The notes below the pieces were generated by a model, which saw nothing but the letters and a program-made list of their open reading frames with translations, ran no database searches and was not told where the DNA came from. This document shows, piece after piece, positions 46,931 to 59,179 of a DNA stretch of 64,000 nucleotides (its first letter is position 1; each line of letters starts with the position of its first letter). The position numbers were made by a program, and so were the translations under genes. The DNA is taken from positions 496,001-560,000 of the forward strand of contig CP021227.1 in assembly GCA_003999685.1 (NCBI GenBank), written 5' to 3'. The DNA is from Taiwanofungus camphoratus (taxonomy: Eukaryota > Basidiomycota > Agaricomycetes > Polyporales > Taiwanofungaceae).

Positions 46931-48658
46931 TCAGAACAGCCCAGACCCGAGCGCCACGGCGACGCATGCTGCAACGACGCTCCACATCACGCCCCGCGCC
47001 TTGGCGGCGTCCATGCCGGGGGCGCCGTTGATGGTGGTCTCGTTCGAGAATGCGATGCCCGGCGTGAGCGCAGACGCGTTGCTGCCGTAGACGTAGGACG
47101 TCACGCCCGCGCTGGGCGGCGTGGGGTCGTTGCAGGTGACGGAGACGGACGAGACGTATGCGTAGAAGTGGCCTGTGGGGAGAGGAAGCGCGTCGGTGCG
47201 AAAACTCACGCGGGAGGGGGTGCGGGGAGAAAGGGGGAGGGCGTACCGGCAGACTGGTAGTCGGGGTCGTTCCAGTTGATCATGCCGCCCGCCCATTGGA
47301 CCGTGCCGGGGGCGGAGGTGTTGATGCCGGCAGGCCACAAGCTGGGAGCGACAAAGGCAGCAGCACGACGATGAGTATGGCGTGAGGTGGACGTGGGCAT
47401 GCGCGTACCTCAGCTCGATCCTGCTAGGAGTGTTGGGGTACTTGCTGACCCCGGTGGAGTTGTCGGTGGCTTCGGATGCAAGAAGCGTGCGCACCGTCTG
47501 GCCGTCGACAAGCCAAGTGAGGGAGTCGGGCTGCCAATCGAGCTACGAACACCACCCAGAGGAGCATTAAGGACCAATATCAGCCTAGGCAGGAGCAGTG
47601 GTTGCTAAACGAGCAGCGCACCGTGAAGTCGTGATAGTTGCTGAACGTGTCCGCCAAGTTGCTTGCCGTCTCGCCTGCAGTCTGCGCCGCTGCAGGAGAT
47701 CGATATGATCAGCAAGAGTGCAGGTCGTCGCTGGTGGTCAACGCTCACGAATGACGCCCTGCCAGAAGTAGTTGGTCTGGCCCTGGGTGGTCTGGTTGCC
47801 GGGGAACTCCCAGTCAATCTCGTCCTTGATGTCGGACATCGTGATGAATGCAGTAACAACACCGCCCCAGCGGCCGGTCTTGACTGAGCGATATATCCTG
47901 ATCAGCCAAATCGTCGCGAAGACACTGGATAAGAGTCAATGAGAAAGAAGGAACGCACGGCGTGCAGTGATCTGCCCATAATGCACGTATCTCGTGGAGC
48001 TCAGGCGCGTGCCGCCGTTTGTCTGCGTGAGGAGCATCACAAGCTCGCCGCCGGAGTTGTTGGTGTTCATGATCTGGCCCTGGTCGAGGATCCAGTCATA
48101 CTCGGAGGCGTTGCCGTCGTAGTAAGTCGCATTAGTGAGGATGCGGTCAAAGTTTGCAAAGGTGTGCTGCGGTGGAGGGTTCAGCCAGCCACTAGGGAAT
48201 GTCGAGGCGATTTGCTCACATTAGCGCTCTGGCAGACAGGCTCTGGCATGCAGGAGTCCAGAGAATGAGATGCGAGCGGGTTGCATCCTCCAAAGCAGAA
48301 GTCCTGGCCGAGGCAATAGCTGAACACTGGTTATGATTTGTCTACGAGTATCGCATAACATACTGGACCACTACCACAGAACCCGTAAGGACCTAGACGA
48401 AAACGATTCTATGGATCCAAATTTCGTCGAAGAGAGTGATAGAGTACGTACTGCAACAGGGGGCGCTGGACGGGCAAAGAGTGGTGGAGTTGCTACGGCG
48501 TTAAATCTGAGAGTCAGATGATAAGCTTATCGACGGCTTGGCAGGAGGCGCCTTCACCAAGTTGTTCCTCCCTGGGCTGCGGCGCCGGGAATCAGGAACG
48601 CCGCAAGTGGCAGCAGCATCAGCGTCACTGAAACCTTGGTTTGACTAATTCTGTTCAT
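46931..48658 (-). CDS. Crh-type GH16 cell-wall transglycosylase, GPI-anchored
   Basis: The minus-strand start MNRISQTKVSVTLMLLPL begins a signal peptide ending near GAAAQGG. A Cys-rich segment follows (TCNSTTLCPSSAPCC, YCLGQDFCFGGCNPLASHSL, DSCMPEPVCQSANV), then the catalytic GH16 motif DEIDWEFPGN near 47830 with both Glu residues, NYFWQGVI, and WAGGMINWNDPDYQSAG. The C-terminus has NETTINGAPG followed by a hydrophobic run (MWSVVAACVAVALGSGLF) to the TGA at 46931, a GPI-anchor signal. Crh/Utr2 enzymes link chitin to beta-glucan in the wall. The gene is split by several short introns; the joins around the first Cys are exact (ACTTG|gtgaag…gtag|CAACTCC). Complete as far as visible. Confidence 0.9.
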
Positions 48659-49523
48659 GTTGAGTATTTGCTAAAATGAATGATGGGATGGAGCGTCCAA
48701 CGTATTCGGGAGGTGAGAGACGAGAGGGTATATGGAGTGCGAGGTTTGTACCCAAGAAGAGAACTTGAGCGGGAAATCAAGCGACCGGTGTATTGTGCTT
48801 CAGAACAAGACGGCCGGAGGTAACCACATGCCCTCCTTCCTCATATGGCAGCCAACCTTCCATATCAGGAATTCCCTCTCACGCGGGAGGAGATGCTCCG
48901 CGGGGCAAACCGGCAGCAGGCAGGGCGTCTTTCGCGTTTCATCAGATCTCCAGAAATTGAAGGCGCATTTCCTTTGATTTCTACTCTTATTGACTCAAGC
49001 ACGTCTATGATCGATGGAGGCGATCCAGGTAGCCGCACTACACCGCGAACGCAAATCCGCGAACGCAGATTCGACGGCGACGTCCGCATGCAATCCCGGG
49101 CCAGGTTCCAAGTCGAACGTATACATGTGTCCCTATCCGTTTCCATGACCTAGAAGCACAATGTTTCCTCGTTGCCTGTAAAGCGCTACCGTATGGACAA
49201 TCACCGCTGCTAGTATATGGCATTCGGTAGGATGACGTTTAGCAACCCACGTTGCAAAATGCCAAAGTCTACTAACGTTCTCAATAGATTACTGTCTGCA
49301 TGAGTCCACCGACTTCCTATTCCTCTCATTGTCAGAAAATCGTATCAATATAATATGTAAACATCTAACGAGAAATGTTGATACCGCATTCACGATAGGT
49401 TGTCACGAACGTGACACCATAGTGCGCTCACAAAGATCAGGTGGAGCAGCGGACGATGGTCCCGTAAATCCAAGTCTATACATCTATGAGGTATTACTAT
49501 CTATCAGCAAAATTCTCTCGGTT
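48659..49523. other. Intergenic between GH16 promoter and ADH 3' end
   Basis: Only short unrecognised frames on both strands. No repeat seen. Confidence 0.5.
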
Positions 49524-50865
49524 TCATTCCCAGGGCACGAGAACATTCCTAAACCGCGCAGAACTTCGACTGTCGAACGCCTTTTGCGCCTCGTGTAGAG
49601 GGAAACGCTGCACCATGGACTTGATGCCATGCGCCTTCGCGAACAGCGCAGTGTCCTCGCAGTCCTTGCTCGAGCCAATCGGCCAGCCACGGATCGACAG
49701 GCGCTTCACAACAAGGGGAACTGCCGTCAAAAAGCGATCAACGAGAGCCCGTAGAAAGCAGAATACGGTGTGCGACTCACGCAGAGGGACGCTAGCCGTG
49801 CCTGGCGTCAGCGCAAGGATCAGCAACTCGCCGTCGGTCGCGAGGCCCGGTATGAGCGCGGGGATGGCATCGTTGCTGGGCGCGTTGATAATGATGAGCT
49901 TCGCGCCGCCGAGCTTCTGCAGCGCCTCGGCCTGGTCGACTTTCGAGCCGTCGATAAACTCGTGTGCGCCGAGCTGCCTTGCGAGCGCCTCTTTTGAGGA
50001 GTTGGAGGACAGGGCGACGGTGCGGAAGCCCATCGCGCGCGCGAACTGGATGGCGAGGTGACCGAGCCCTCTGCAATCGCTGTCAGCATCCAGCGCCGCA
50101 CATGATGCCGAGGGAAATTGACCTACCCGATTCCCTGGATGGCGACAAAGTCGGGGGGTGTAGCATTCATGTTTCTAAGGGAGTCTGTGCAGGCTTATGA
50201 GCCCCGGCGCACACGCGAATATAGTAGCCATGGGTACCTACTAAACGTAGTAACGCCGGCACACAGAAGAGGCGCCGCCTCAGCGGGGTCGAGGTCCGCC
50301 GGAATGCTGGCGATACACTCGGACCTGACGGTGACATACTCAGCGTACCCTCCGTTTCGTGCGACGCCTGAGCAAGGTCAGCGATGAGCGGTCCGAAAAC
50401 ATCGCATCAGAGGAGCGGGCGTCTGTGCGCTCACCGTTCACGTGCGGGCTACCGTTCACACATTGGACAAAGTCGCCCGCGCGGCAGCTGTGGCAGGCGT
50501 GGCAGTGTCCGCCATGCCAGCCTGCACCGACGCGGTCGCCGACCTTCCACAGCTTCTCGCCAGGCGCAACGGAGACGACGTCACCGACGATTTCGTGTCC
50601 CGGCACACGCGGAAAGATGACGGTGGGATGCCACTGCTGCCTCACGGTCTCGTCGCTATTGACCGAGGTCATAATGGAAACTGAGCCCATGCAAAACCGA
50701 CAGTAAGCCGTGCACGTACCTAGCACACACACCGCATGCGAGCACTTTGATGACAATTTCGCCTACCTGAGGGTCCTTCCACTCAACATCAATCGGGTGG
50801 AGGTCGCCGCCCTTTTCGAGGAAAGCGTACGCTTTGTAAGTCTTGGGGTGGCTCGCGGTCGACAT
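49524..50865 (-). CDS. Zinc-dependent alcohol dehydrogenase (MDR family)
   Basis: Starts at 50865 with MSTASHPKTYKAYAFLEKGG and ends at 49524 (RNVLVPWE). Medium-chain zinc alcohol dehydrogenases interconvert alcohols and aldehydes with NAD(P). Seen: ACGVCA with the first catalytic-zinc Cys; RVPGHEIVGDVV with the conserved His-Glu; HGGHCHACHSCRAGDFVQC, a structural-zinc knuckle C-x2-C-x2-C-x7-C; GGYAEYVTV; the Rossmann turn GIGGLGHLAIQFA; and GLATDGELLILAL. Exon order is normal and about six short introns interrupt the frame. Likely cytosolic; the substrate could be an aromatic or aliphatic alcohol. No lesion seen. Confidence 0.92.
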
Positions 50866-51379
50866 TTTTTACAGGGCTGACAAAAGAGATGGAGTACAGA
50901 GCGTTGACATGCCTTATAAGCAATTCGTGAACGGCAATACAGTGAAGCCAGCCTCAGATCAGTCAGCATTTCTATCCACTTCCATCAGCACAGAGGCTCG
51001 GGCACTCGCGAACGGCAGGCCTCAGATCCAGGCATGCTTCCTCATCCAGGCGCAGCGTGCAGAAAAGAACGTCACATCGGATAGGCCTCGTGGGAAATCC
51101 CAAGTCTGAACATCCATCTCCAGCAAAACGGGGCCGTCGCCAAGACCAGAGATTCTCCCACCGCACACGACACCACCACCGCTGTGATCCCGACGGTCTG
51201 TCAGCAGATCAGTCAGCACAGAATGCAGGCGCGGACATTCGGCTGCGACGGCGGACCCACTCCAGCAGCATCCGGCTTCCAGAGGCGGTATCCCGCGCAG
51301 GCAACCCGGGATAGGTACATGCCTGTACCGGTGATCACGCACGGGTGAACGTTTGAGCAGCGGGCAGCTTTTAGTATTT
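50866..51379. other. Intergenic upstream of ADH
   Basis: No gene recognised; holds the presumed ADH promoter. Confidence 0.5.
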
Positions 51380-51717
51380 CAGCAATCCTAAAAACGATAG
51401 CTCGTTTTGAGAAAAACTGCATTGGAGCCAGGTGCCACCTGCCGGCCTCAAACGCTGCGGCAGATCTGAGAGCCCATCTTCATTCGGACCTGCTCATATG
51501 TTAGTGGCTAGTCTATGTCATCAGTTATTCTGTAGAATTTTATCATAGATTTTCCACTCCTCATTGTCGCCACTGGTGGGCGCGAACACTGCTATATGAG
51601 GATGCTGATGCGCCAACACATCTCACCCGAGATCGCTCCCCACGCGTCGTGCTCGCCGGAACCACCTGGCTCCAATGCAGTTTTTCTCAAGATGAGCTAT
51701 CGTTTTTAGGATTGCTG
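51380..51717. repeat. Foldback element with 55-bp inverted ends
   Basis: A 338-bp unit whose left end (CAGCAATCCTAAAAACGATAG…GGAGCCAGGTG) is the near-perfect inverse of its right end (CACCTGGCTCC…CTATCGTTTTTAGGATTGCTG): about 55 bp with two or three mismatches. Central part about 230 bp, no coding frame. Target duplication not clear. Not related to the CTCTGTAAAA elements. Probably a second MITE family. Confidence 0.8.
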
Positions 51718-52919
51718 TTACTAACGAACTCGATCACTATCGATGTGATCGAGCTCCCGCCGCCTTGTTCCTGGTATCACAGTGTAGGTAATGTCCAATA
51801 TTGACCACTTTAGAGTGCGACGCTGAGGTACCCGCTTTCCCCTCAGACGAGTCCCGACATCGAGACAAAAGTATCAAAGGACGACGCTGTTATCTGTACG
51901 CAAGCTATCTACCGCAAGGAATGCGATGATAAAGGTGTGTGTAGCAAAATAGCATATCCACGTTTTGACATTGAGAGATGTTTACCCGGACCAGGAAATT
52001 TGTCAGCCAGGCAGAGAGACGGATTACAACACAAGAGCTTCACACAAAGGCGGTCCTTTGTCAGACTTTTGGAGTTTAGGGCATGATAGAGGTGCTAACT
52101 TGAATAATGAAGAAAGATAACAGGAGCCGTTACATTTCGGTACATATGTCATGTAAAGTTTTTGTTGACTTCCTGCGCGTGACGACTTATCTCACCACAA
52201 CAATCTGTACGTATGTGTCGATGTCTCGTTCCACATTGTTATGGACTCCCTGAATGTTTTCAGCAAGAATGTGAGTTCGAAGGCGCAGTTCCGCGCCAAG
52301 GCCCAAGCTTTAGGGAGGACCCGGAGATCTAAGGACGGATATCTGGTGTATCCGCCGGTGTCTGTAGCCGCGGCGCGCCGGAAGAAGCCGCTGGACCCTC
52401 CATGTTTCAACTTTCAACGACGGCTTCATCTGATGATTTCATAGTAATCTATGACTGCTGAACGTTGAACCTTCAACGACAGAATACATGAACTGCGTCT
52501 CCTTTCTGTGATCTGCAGGATACGAAGAAGTCAATGAATGCCGTATGATGAAGAAATTGCGATCCTTTTTTCATCGCGGTCTCGAAGGTCATCACCGCCG
52601 TCGGACATGTTGACACAAACTTAGTGTGAGTGGCCTTGACTATTCACGTGTTGTGGGGTTACTTCCACCCTTTTTGGAACGGCCTGGTTGGAACTGCACG
52701 AGTATTTATCAGTCCGAATTGTGCTAGGCATGGACTCGCCAATTCTTAACATCGCGAGTTTCCCGAGTTTCTGAACTTTACTGCAGGCTGTACAAGTCGG
52801 AAGCATGACTCGGGAGGCTCCCAACATCACACGGTCAGGGCGGCACCTAGCTTTCGCTCTGACCAGAACTGACTTGTAGAGACCACCGCTCCAAGAAAGA
52901 CCTCATTCGAGAACTACCT
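51718..52919. other. Intergenic
   Basis: No gene recognised. A 67-codon + frame at 52241-52444 opposite a 72-codon minus frame is of unknown meaning. Confidence 0.45.
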
Positions 52920-53960
52920 TTGGCGCTCTACACATACCGCAACGACATCGCAACGTCCGACGAGCACCAATCAAACGACAAACCGGCCGCTGGCAAACTT
53001 CAAAATACAACGCCGCCCACTCCGGTGATCGTATCGATACCTGACCACGGAGCGGAGGACAACTTCGTCGGGATCGTCGCGGCAGGCGCGCCGCAGTCCG
53101 TCGATCACGTGGTCGACATGGAGTGCGGGATGAAGTTCTCGCACCAGAAGCGCATGTTTCCGGTGGAGCGGTACGAGCCCCCCAAGTTGGTGAACAGCGT
53201 CGATGAGTTTGAAAAAGTGCTCGTTGACGTCGTACGCGGTGCGCTTCTTTAATCATAATTGGGCAACGTTGAGTTACTGCTGATAAGTACACTCTTAGCG
53301 CACCATTGGTGTGAAAGACGGCCGAGGTCCTGCACGGCGATATCGGTGCGAACAACACAGGAACAAGGACAACCGAGTTATGGGTGTATTATGTGACTGG
53401 GACCTGACAATGATCACCCAGAAGTTCGAAGATGACGGGAATACGCCACAGTGCCTGTCACGCTTGCACTCACAAGTCGAAGTCAGCTCGAGGGAACGCC
53501 TACGCGACCGCAGCCCCGGAGAGGGCCGGCGCGACCAAGTAGCCTCGCCGCAGGCACCGGCACGGTCCCCTCCGTGGTCCTTGACTTGCGATCTCGCTGC
53601 CGGAGCACCGCTACGGGCACGACCCGAGTCGGTCTTCGCGTGGGTCTGTGTCGTCCTCGATCTTTTATGCCACACGTTCGGGCACCTCGCCGTGTGGGAG
53701 CAGGACTGGGCGGGGTACGTGGGCGACGCGAAGCGCAATTTGTACTGTGCGATCTGGCGCGACACATTCCACGGCGCGCACGCCGCGTACTACGCGCTCG
53801 GCCATGCCGCTGCACGTCATGTTCAGCAGGATGCGATGTGCGCCCGGCGAGGCTGCCCACGTGCTGCGTGTTGACGACGACGGCGGAGGGGGCGGCCGGG
53901 TGGACGTGGACGCGATGCGCTAAGAGAGCGCGGGGCTGCGCGCTGAGATCGAGGGGCTGG
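52920..53960 (+). pseudogene. Decayed fungal protein kinase of a second type
   Basis: Kinase landmarks appear in order but in different frames: RYEPPKLVNSVDEFEKVLVD, then AHHWC, EVLHGDIGANN (catalytic loop, Arg and Ser of HRDIS both altered), RNKDNRVMGVLCDWDL (the DFG position) and, near 53600, LPEHRYGHDP followed one frame over by ESVFAWVCVVLDLLCHT. At least three frame changes separate conserved pieces without matching introns. The GVLCDWDL and HRYRHDLES pattern belongs to the other common FunK1-like kinase group of basidiomycetes, not the group of the three FunK1 genes here. A long open frame at 53311-53874 is not a real protein. Confidence 0.6.
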
Positions 53961-55395
53961 TGACGCATGCTGTCTGGGCGAGCCCGCGTAGGCATGCGTG
54001 GGCTGTCTGCGCTGTCCCCCCGTGCGAGGTGGATGATGTTGTTGCTTGCGACCGGTGTCGCGTTGTAAATTGAGCATGAGCGTGACTTGGACAGTTGCTA
54101 GTGGGGGCGCGCCGTTGACTCCTGAGGCATCGTGTACCGTGTGCGGCTAGGTCGCTCAGCTCAGTGAACTATGCAACTTCTACCGAGGCTGTCTACATCC
54201 TTCCCGGTCGAATCAGTTGGTCTCAAAAGTAGTGCATCATACCGCACTTTACGGCCAGTCTTTCTGTCGATGTAGTGGTCAATCAAAGACCAATCTGAGT
54301 TAGCTAAACCATATCCCCAATAACATTACCATCACTGCCGACGATAACTTCGTTTTCGTTATACAGTTGAACACCCCGCCACAACAGACGCGCTTCCAGA
54401 AACATTGAATGTTCATACCCTGACTGACTTGTCTATGTGAGACATCCACAGAGCCTGCTCTTGGAAAAGAATGCTGAACGCTGAGGCTTCTTCTCGATTC
54501 CGCTTTAGTGACAAGAGAGTGGCTACAGCATGAGACATTGTGAGTGGATCAATCAAGAGATAGTGAGATTCTCGCGGGTAACAACGGGCATGAAGTCACA
54601 GCATCTGTACGAAGACCACTAGTTTGCAGCATGCGCTAGTGCTGCTAGTGCTTGGCGATTGCCAGGATTGCAATACCCACGAGGCATGTCTTCGTCGTGG
54701 ATGATAAGGGATATATGATCGAGAAGGTGTATTCGGATTATAGATATTCGTGCAAATCATCTGTAACCAGAAAGCAGAAGCAGAATATAAATATGTCCCA
54801 ATTCCACAGCAGAATGGGTTTACAGTTATGGTAGGTTTCGCATGATTGTCGAACGATGCTCTGAGTCATTCAATGTTGGCAGAAGGATAATCTGAATACT
54901 CATCTCAGGATTTGAAAGGGTTTGATACAGTAATACAGATTTTATACACCCATACTTCACATTCTCACGTAACAGCTGGTGGTCTTCTCAAGTACTGCTG
55001 GAATGTTTGAAATTGGATCAGCGCTGCATAGAAGCCAGAGATGCATCGCGGGAGAGCCAGTTGCAAGCTGAAAAGTGGGTTTCTGTAAGACTCTCAAGCA
55101 TATTCCGTGACATAGAAAGGGTAATATGCAGGACAAGGTAAAACCGAAGGCTCAATTCACCGCTCACCGTTTTCGACTCGTCATTAACCTCTACAAGGGG
55201 TAGCATCTGAAAAGAATCATGAACAGAGTGTGTTAGGTCCCCGCTGGCCGGCGCAACATAAAATTGCCTCATTGGTTGGCGTTCCATCCACAACGTCACA
55301 GCGGAAAGCTTATTGACGTTTGGAAGATTCCTGGGGTGTCTATGGAGAGCCTTTGCATGATGCATTTCGTTGAGTCCAGTTAATTGCGAGGAACT
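53961..55395. other. Intergenic
   Basis: No gene recognised. A 115-codon minus frame at 55018-55365 (MHHAKALHRHPRNLPNVNK…) is unassigned and may be chance. Confidence 0.45.
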
Positions 55396-55574
55396 ACGTG
55401 ACTGTCATGTGATCGCGATTGGCCACGGGTCGCAGTCACCATTTTCTCTTTGTTGCAACCTGACGAGACCGTGGCTAGAGGCAAAGCACTGAGAGGCCAC
55501 CGAGGAACACATTGTGGCCATACTGCAGTAATATTTAAAGCGTTGTTGCACAAACTAGGTAAGCATTCAACATC
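55396..55574 (+). promoter_or_regulatory. Upstream block shared by FunK1 genes
   Basis: ACGTGACTG lies 179 bp before the ATG, a TATTTAAAGC box about 45 bp before it, and GGTAAGCATTCAACATCATG leads into the start. These match copy A at nearly the same spacing (176 bp). Confidence 0.5.
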
Positions 55575-58164
55575 ATGGCCTCACTACCAAATATCCTCAC
55601 AAGCTCGCCGCTTAGGAAGAAGACAGCGGGCATTGTTAGATTCTCTGCCAATACCAAACCACTTATAGAGGAAGTAAGAAGGCAACTTAGGGAAGACATG
55701 ATTGGAAATTTTTTGAAGGTGTCGCATGCTGACTTCATGGCCAACTTCGTGCCCCCGCTGCCGGAGAATGTACCTCATCCTCCGGACTTCAGGAATGCAT
55801 TTAGTGGATTACGGGAGCTTGAAAATCCTTGGCTTCTTGAGAAGGATTTATATCAACCATTTGTGCGTATACATTGAATTATATCTCATTTACTGACTCG
55901 TCAGTTAATGCCCTTCAGGTCAGATGTGTAGCAAACGCTAACATGTGCCCCGGCTTTCAATTCGTGCTGACGCCTGACAAACCAGATGAAGGAGACGTAT
56001 CGCTGCAAAAGGTAGATGCTGGACTCTACGTGAACGCAGACGCTCCAAACGATAGCCGACCGCACTGGGCAAGCCAGAGAATGTGGGTCGAATGGAAACG
56101 GGAGAGGGAAAAGTATGATCCCTTCGACGACATTCGACCAGAGTTTGAGGCCACTTCTTTGGAACGACAAAAAGCGAGAGGTCAAATAATATCCTATGCA
56201 GCGAAGATATTCGCACATCAGCATCGGAAATACCTTTTCACGATTATGATTCTTCGTGACTACGCTCGTATTCTGTTCTGGGATAGATCTGGCGTTGCTG
56301 TCACTGAGAAGTTCAACTATAGACAGCAACCGTGGAAACTAGGCGAATTCTTATGGCGCTTCGCTCATCTTTCCGCCGAACAGCAAGGATACGACCCTAC
56401 AGCGACGGCCATCGTGGAGGGAACGGAAGAGTACGAGTTGATGAATCGGATGGCAAGACAGAAGTTGGAGTCATCGGATTACATCAGAGAGTATTTCCAG
56501 AATTCTCTCGACGGAGAATGGACGCGGTGGAAGCTGAAAATTGAAGAGGATGTGCAGGAGGATATGCCTGAATCATCGACGACAACTGCGAGCGCAAAAC
56601 GATCTCGCTACTTTCTGGTCGGCAAGCCTCACTTTTTAGCCTCGGGAGTTGCAGGTCGCGGAACACGTGGATACGTCGCCATTGATCTCGAGACGAAAAA
56701 ATTTGTATTCCTTAAGGATGCATGGCGAGTCAATCTTCCCGGGATCGATAAAGAGGGCAACGTAGTTCGACTGCTCAACGAGAAAGAGGTCAAAAATATC
56801 CCGACTTTGGTCTGCCATGGAGATATCGAAGATCAATGTACGGTTGTGCAAGATCTTTGGGAGGATAAGAGTAAAGTTGCTACGCGGAGTCTGGTGGCCT
56901 CCGGTTCAAGTTCTGTCGCGAGGATATCCGTCATGAGTCCAAGAAACGAATGGAATCCATTGAAGAGTCATACCCATTACCGTCTTGTCACAGCTGAAGT
57001 TGGTCGTCCACTGAGTGACTTCCGAAAGGGTCGCGAACTAGTCAAAGTCATGTATGATTGTCTGATTGGTGAGTCAGCTGAGATAATTGTTCATCTCACG
57101 TACCAATCATTATTGAACAGGTCATCAGCAAGCCGTAGAGAAGGCAAATATCCTGCACAGAGATATCAGTGCTGGGAATTTATTGATTGTGGAATATGAA
57201 ATAATTGACTCCAATGGTCGAAAAACGATCGAGTGGAGAGGTATGCTAAATGATTGGGAACTTTCCAAGCCGTTGTACACGAATGCTGGAGAAGGTGGAC
57301 AAAGACAGCCGGACCGTACAGTACGATCATTCTCTTTGATAAGATATATTACCTCTGATCATATGCGAATAGGGAACGTGGCAGTTCACGTCGGCCAAGT
57401 TGCTCAAGAAGCCTGACCGCGCCGCCGAAGTTCCGGATGAATTGGAATCCTTTCTGCACGTCCTTCTGTATATGGGGATCAAATATCTCCCACACAATTG
57501 TCCAGATGTTGGCGCGTTCATGTATGAATATTTTGACGAAGCACGCCTTTGCAACGGCCAGTACATATGCGGAAGGAGGAAATGGGAAGCCATGCGACAT
57601 GGAGAAATCGACGTGGGCATGCAAGACGAGCCTCTTACGTTTCAAATGCATAACGATGGTCGCGAGGATCAGGATGGTCAGGACCATCCACTGAATGCTC
57701 TTCTGGACGACATCTTGAAATTATTCAAAGCATCCTATCGTGTGCTTGCTTATGATAACGGGCTCGAGCGGAAAATGCGATCTTTGAATAAAATCACTAC
57801 CCAGTATGACGCTGACTACGATGGATTCTCGGACGGAGAGAGCAGTACAAGCCTCAGCGACCTGGATTCCTCCGATTCCACAAGCTCTCTTCAGGAAGAA
57901 GCAAGTCTCAAGGCTACTCGTAAAGTCGCCGCTCGCTTAGACACGCATGCAAGGATGGCCAAGACCTTGAAAAAACACGCAACAAAAACGAAGTGGCCGG
58001 ACGACGACAAGACATCCGATCAACTGCCCCCGCACTTCAACTACACCAAGATGCAATATCGTGGCACAAAGCGCGACAGTCGTGATGTAGAAGATGGCGA
58101 ACTCCCACAGAGCAAACGTCGTCTAGGGCGTGGCTTCGGTGCTTCAGCTCCTAATCCTATATAA
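55575..58164 (+). CDS. FunK1 fungal-type protein kinase, copy B
   Basis: Exons 55575-55862, 55919-57068, 57121-57320 and 57373-58164 join in frame to about 809 residues. Exon 1 is exactly 288 nt, as in copy A, and all introns fall at the same codons. Seen: FRKK-type N-terminus (SSPLRKKTAGIVRFSA), CPGFQFVLTPDKPDEGD, KPHFLASGVAGRGTRGYVAI, HYRLVTAEVGRPLSDFRKG, catalytic loop HRDISAGN, NDWELSKP, RQPDRT|GTWQFTSAKLL and DELESFLHVLLYMG. The C-terminal tail has a Ser/Asp-rich stretch (SDGESSTSLSDLDSSDSTSS) absent from A. Intact. Role unknown beyond protein kinase; the family is expanded in Agaricomycetes. Confidence 0.92.
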
Positions 58165-59179
58165 TACCAAGAGTGATCCGATTCAGTGAGTGGTCCAGGT
58201 ACCTGTCGATGTTAAAATCTGATACCGAAGCAACAAAATGGGTGTAGTATGAAGTGTAAGGAGGGACGTGATTACCTGTTAACTTATTTTTTTTTATTTG
58301 AGCGCCTGTTGCTATCATGGGCTCTCTGTAGCTTTAGTGGAATTTACGAGTTTCCTATAGCTGTACATTGTATCCAGATAGTACTTATACCAAATGCCTC
58401 CGTTAACAAGTCAGGATAATCGAGGAATGCTACCCGGCTTTTTGAAAGGAGATTCCTGAAATTCTGATGACGTTTAATCATTTTGCTGTTCGATAGAGTA
58501 TACTACACTTCGCTTGTTCAGGAGCTCAAAAAGACTGTAGCTAATCGATATGTCAATGAATTCGTATTTGGTTGCACTTATACTAGCAGAACTTCGAATA
58601 TAAATGCAATGCTAGGCCGGCTAGTCGCGCATGCTCATGATTTACTAACTTGGTCGCAGAGAGGCACAGCCATAGCATTCTCATGTAATACTTTGAGTCG
58701 CAGATCCTCACAGATCCTCCAATGAAGAACACTTGAAACAGCCAGGAATGTGCTGCGTGCTAGTCATTGGAAGTTCAGTAGCGGGCCGCTGTCACGGTAC
58801 GACATTCACAGGAACACTCTGTAATCGCACGAGCAGGGGGGTAGGTCAAGGGCAGACCCAGAACTTCATATATCGGTGATGGCTGGAATGGACTCCTCTC
58901 AAGTCCTACAACCAGTACTGACGAATAATTCAGGCTAAGCGGACATGGAAACTCGTCTCACTACGTATATATCCGACTCGCCGTTATCACCACTGGTAGT
59001 AGGACTATCATTTTATACTGTGTGCGTTCAATTCCCGCTGACATTACTGCCTCACTAAGAACAGGACTGGAGGATGGTCTGTCGAAGAGTCAGAAGTCAG
59101 AAGTGGTCCGTTGTTGAGTCGGTCAGATGTTCATCCAAAAATACAGAGTAGCAAAGTTCGTTACTGTATGAGGGCCTTA
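58165..59179. other. Intergenic
   Basis: No gene recognised between FunK1 copy B and the cyclin relic. Confidence 0.5.

Noticed and set aside
53311-53874. 187-codon + frame and overlapping 170-codon frames on both strands
   Set aside because: GC-rich frames created by composition over a decayed kinase; conserved kinase pieces switch between frames.
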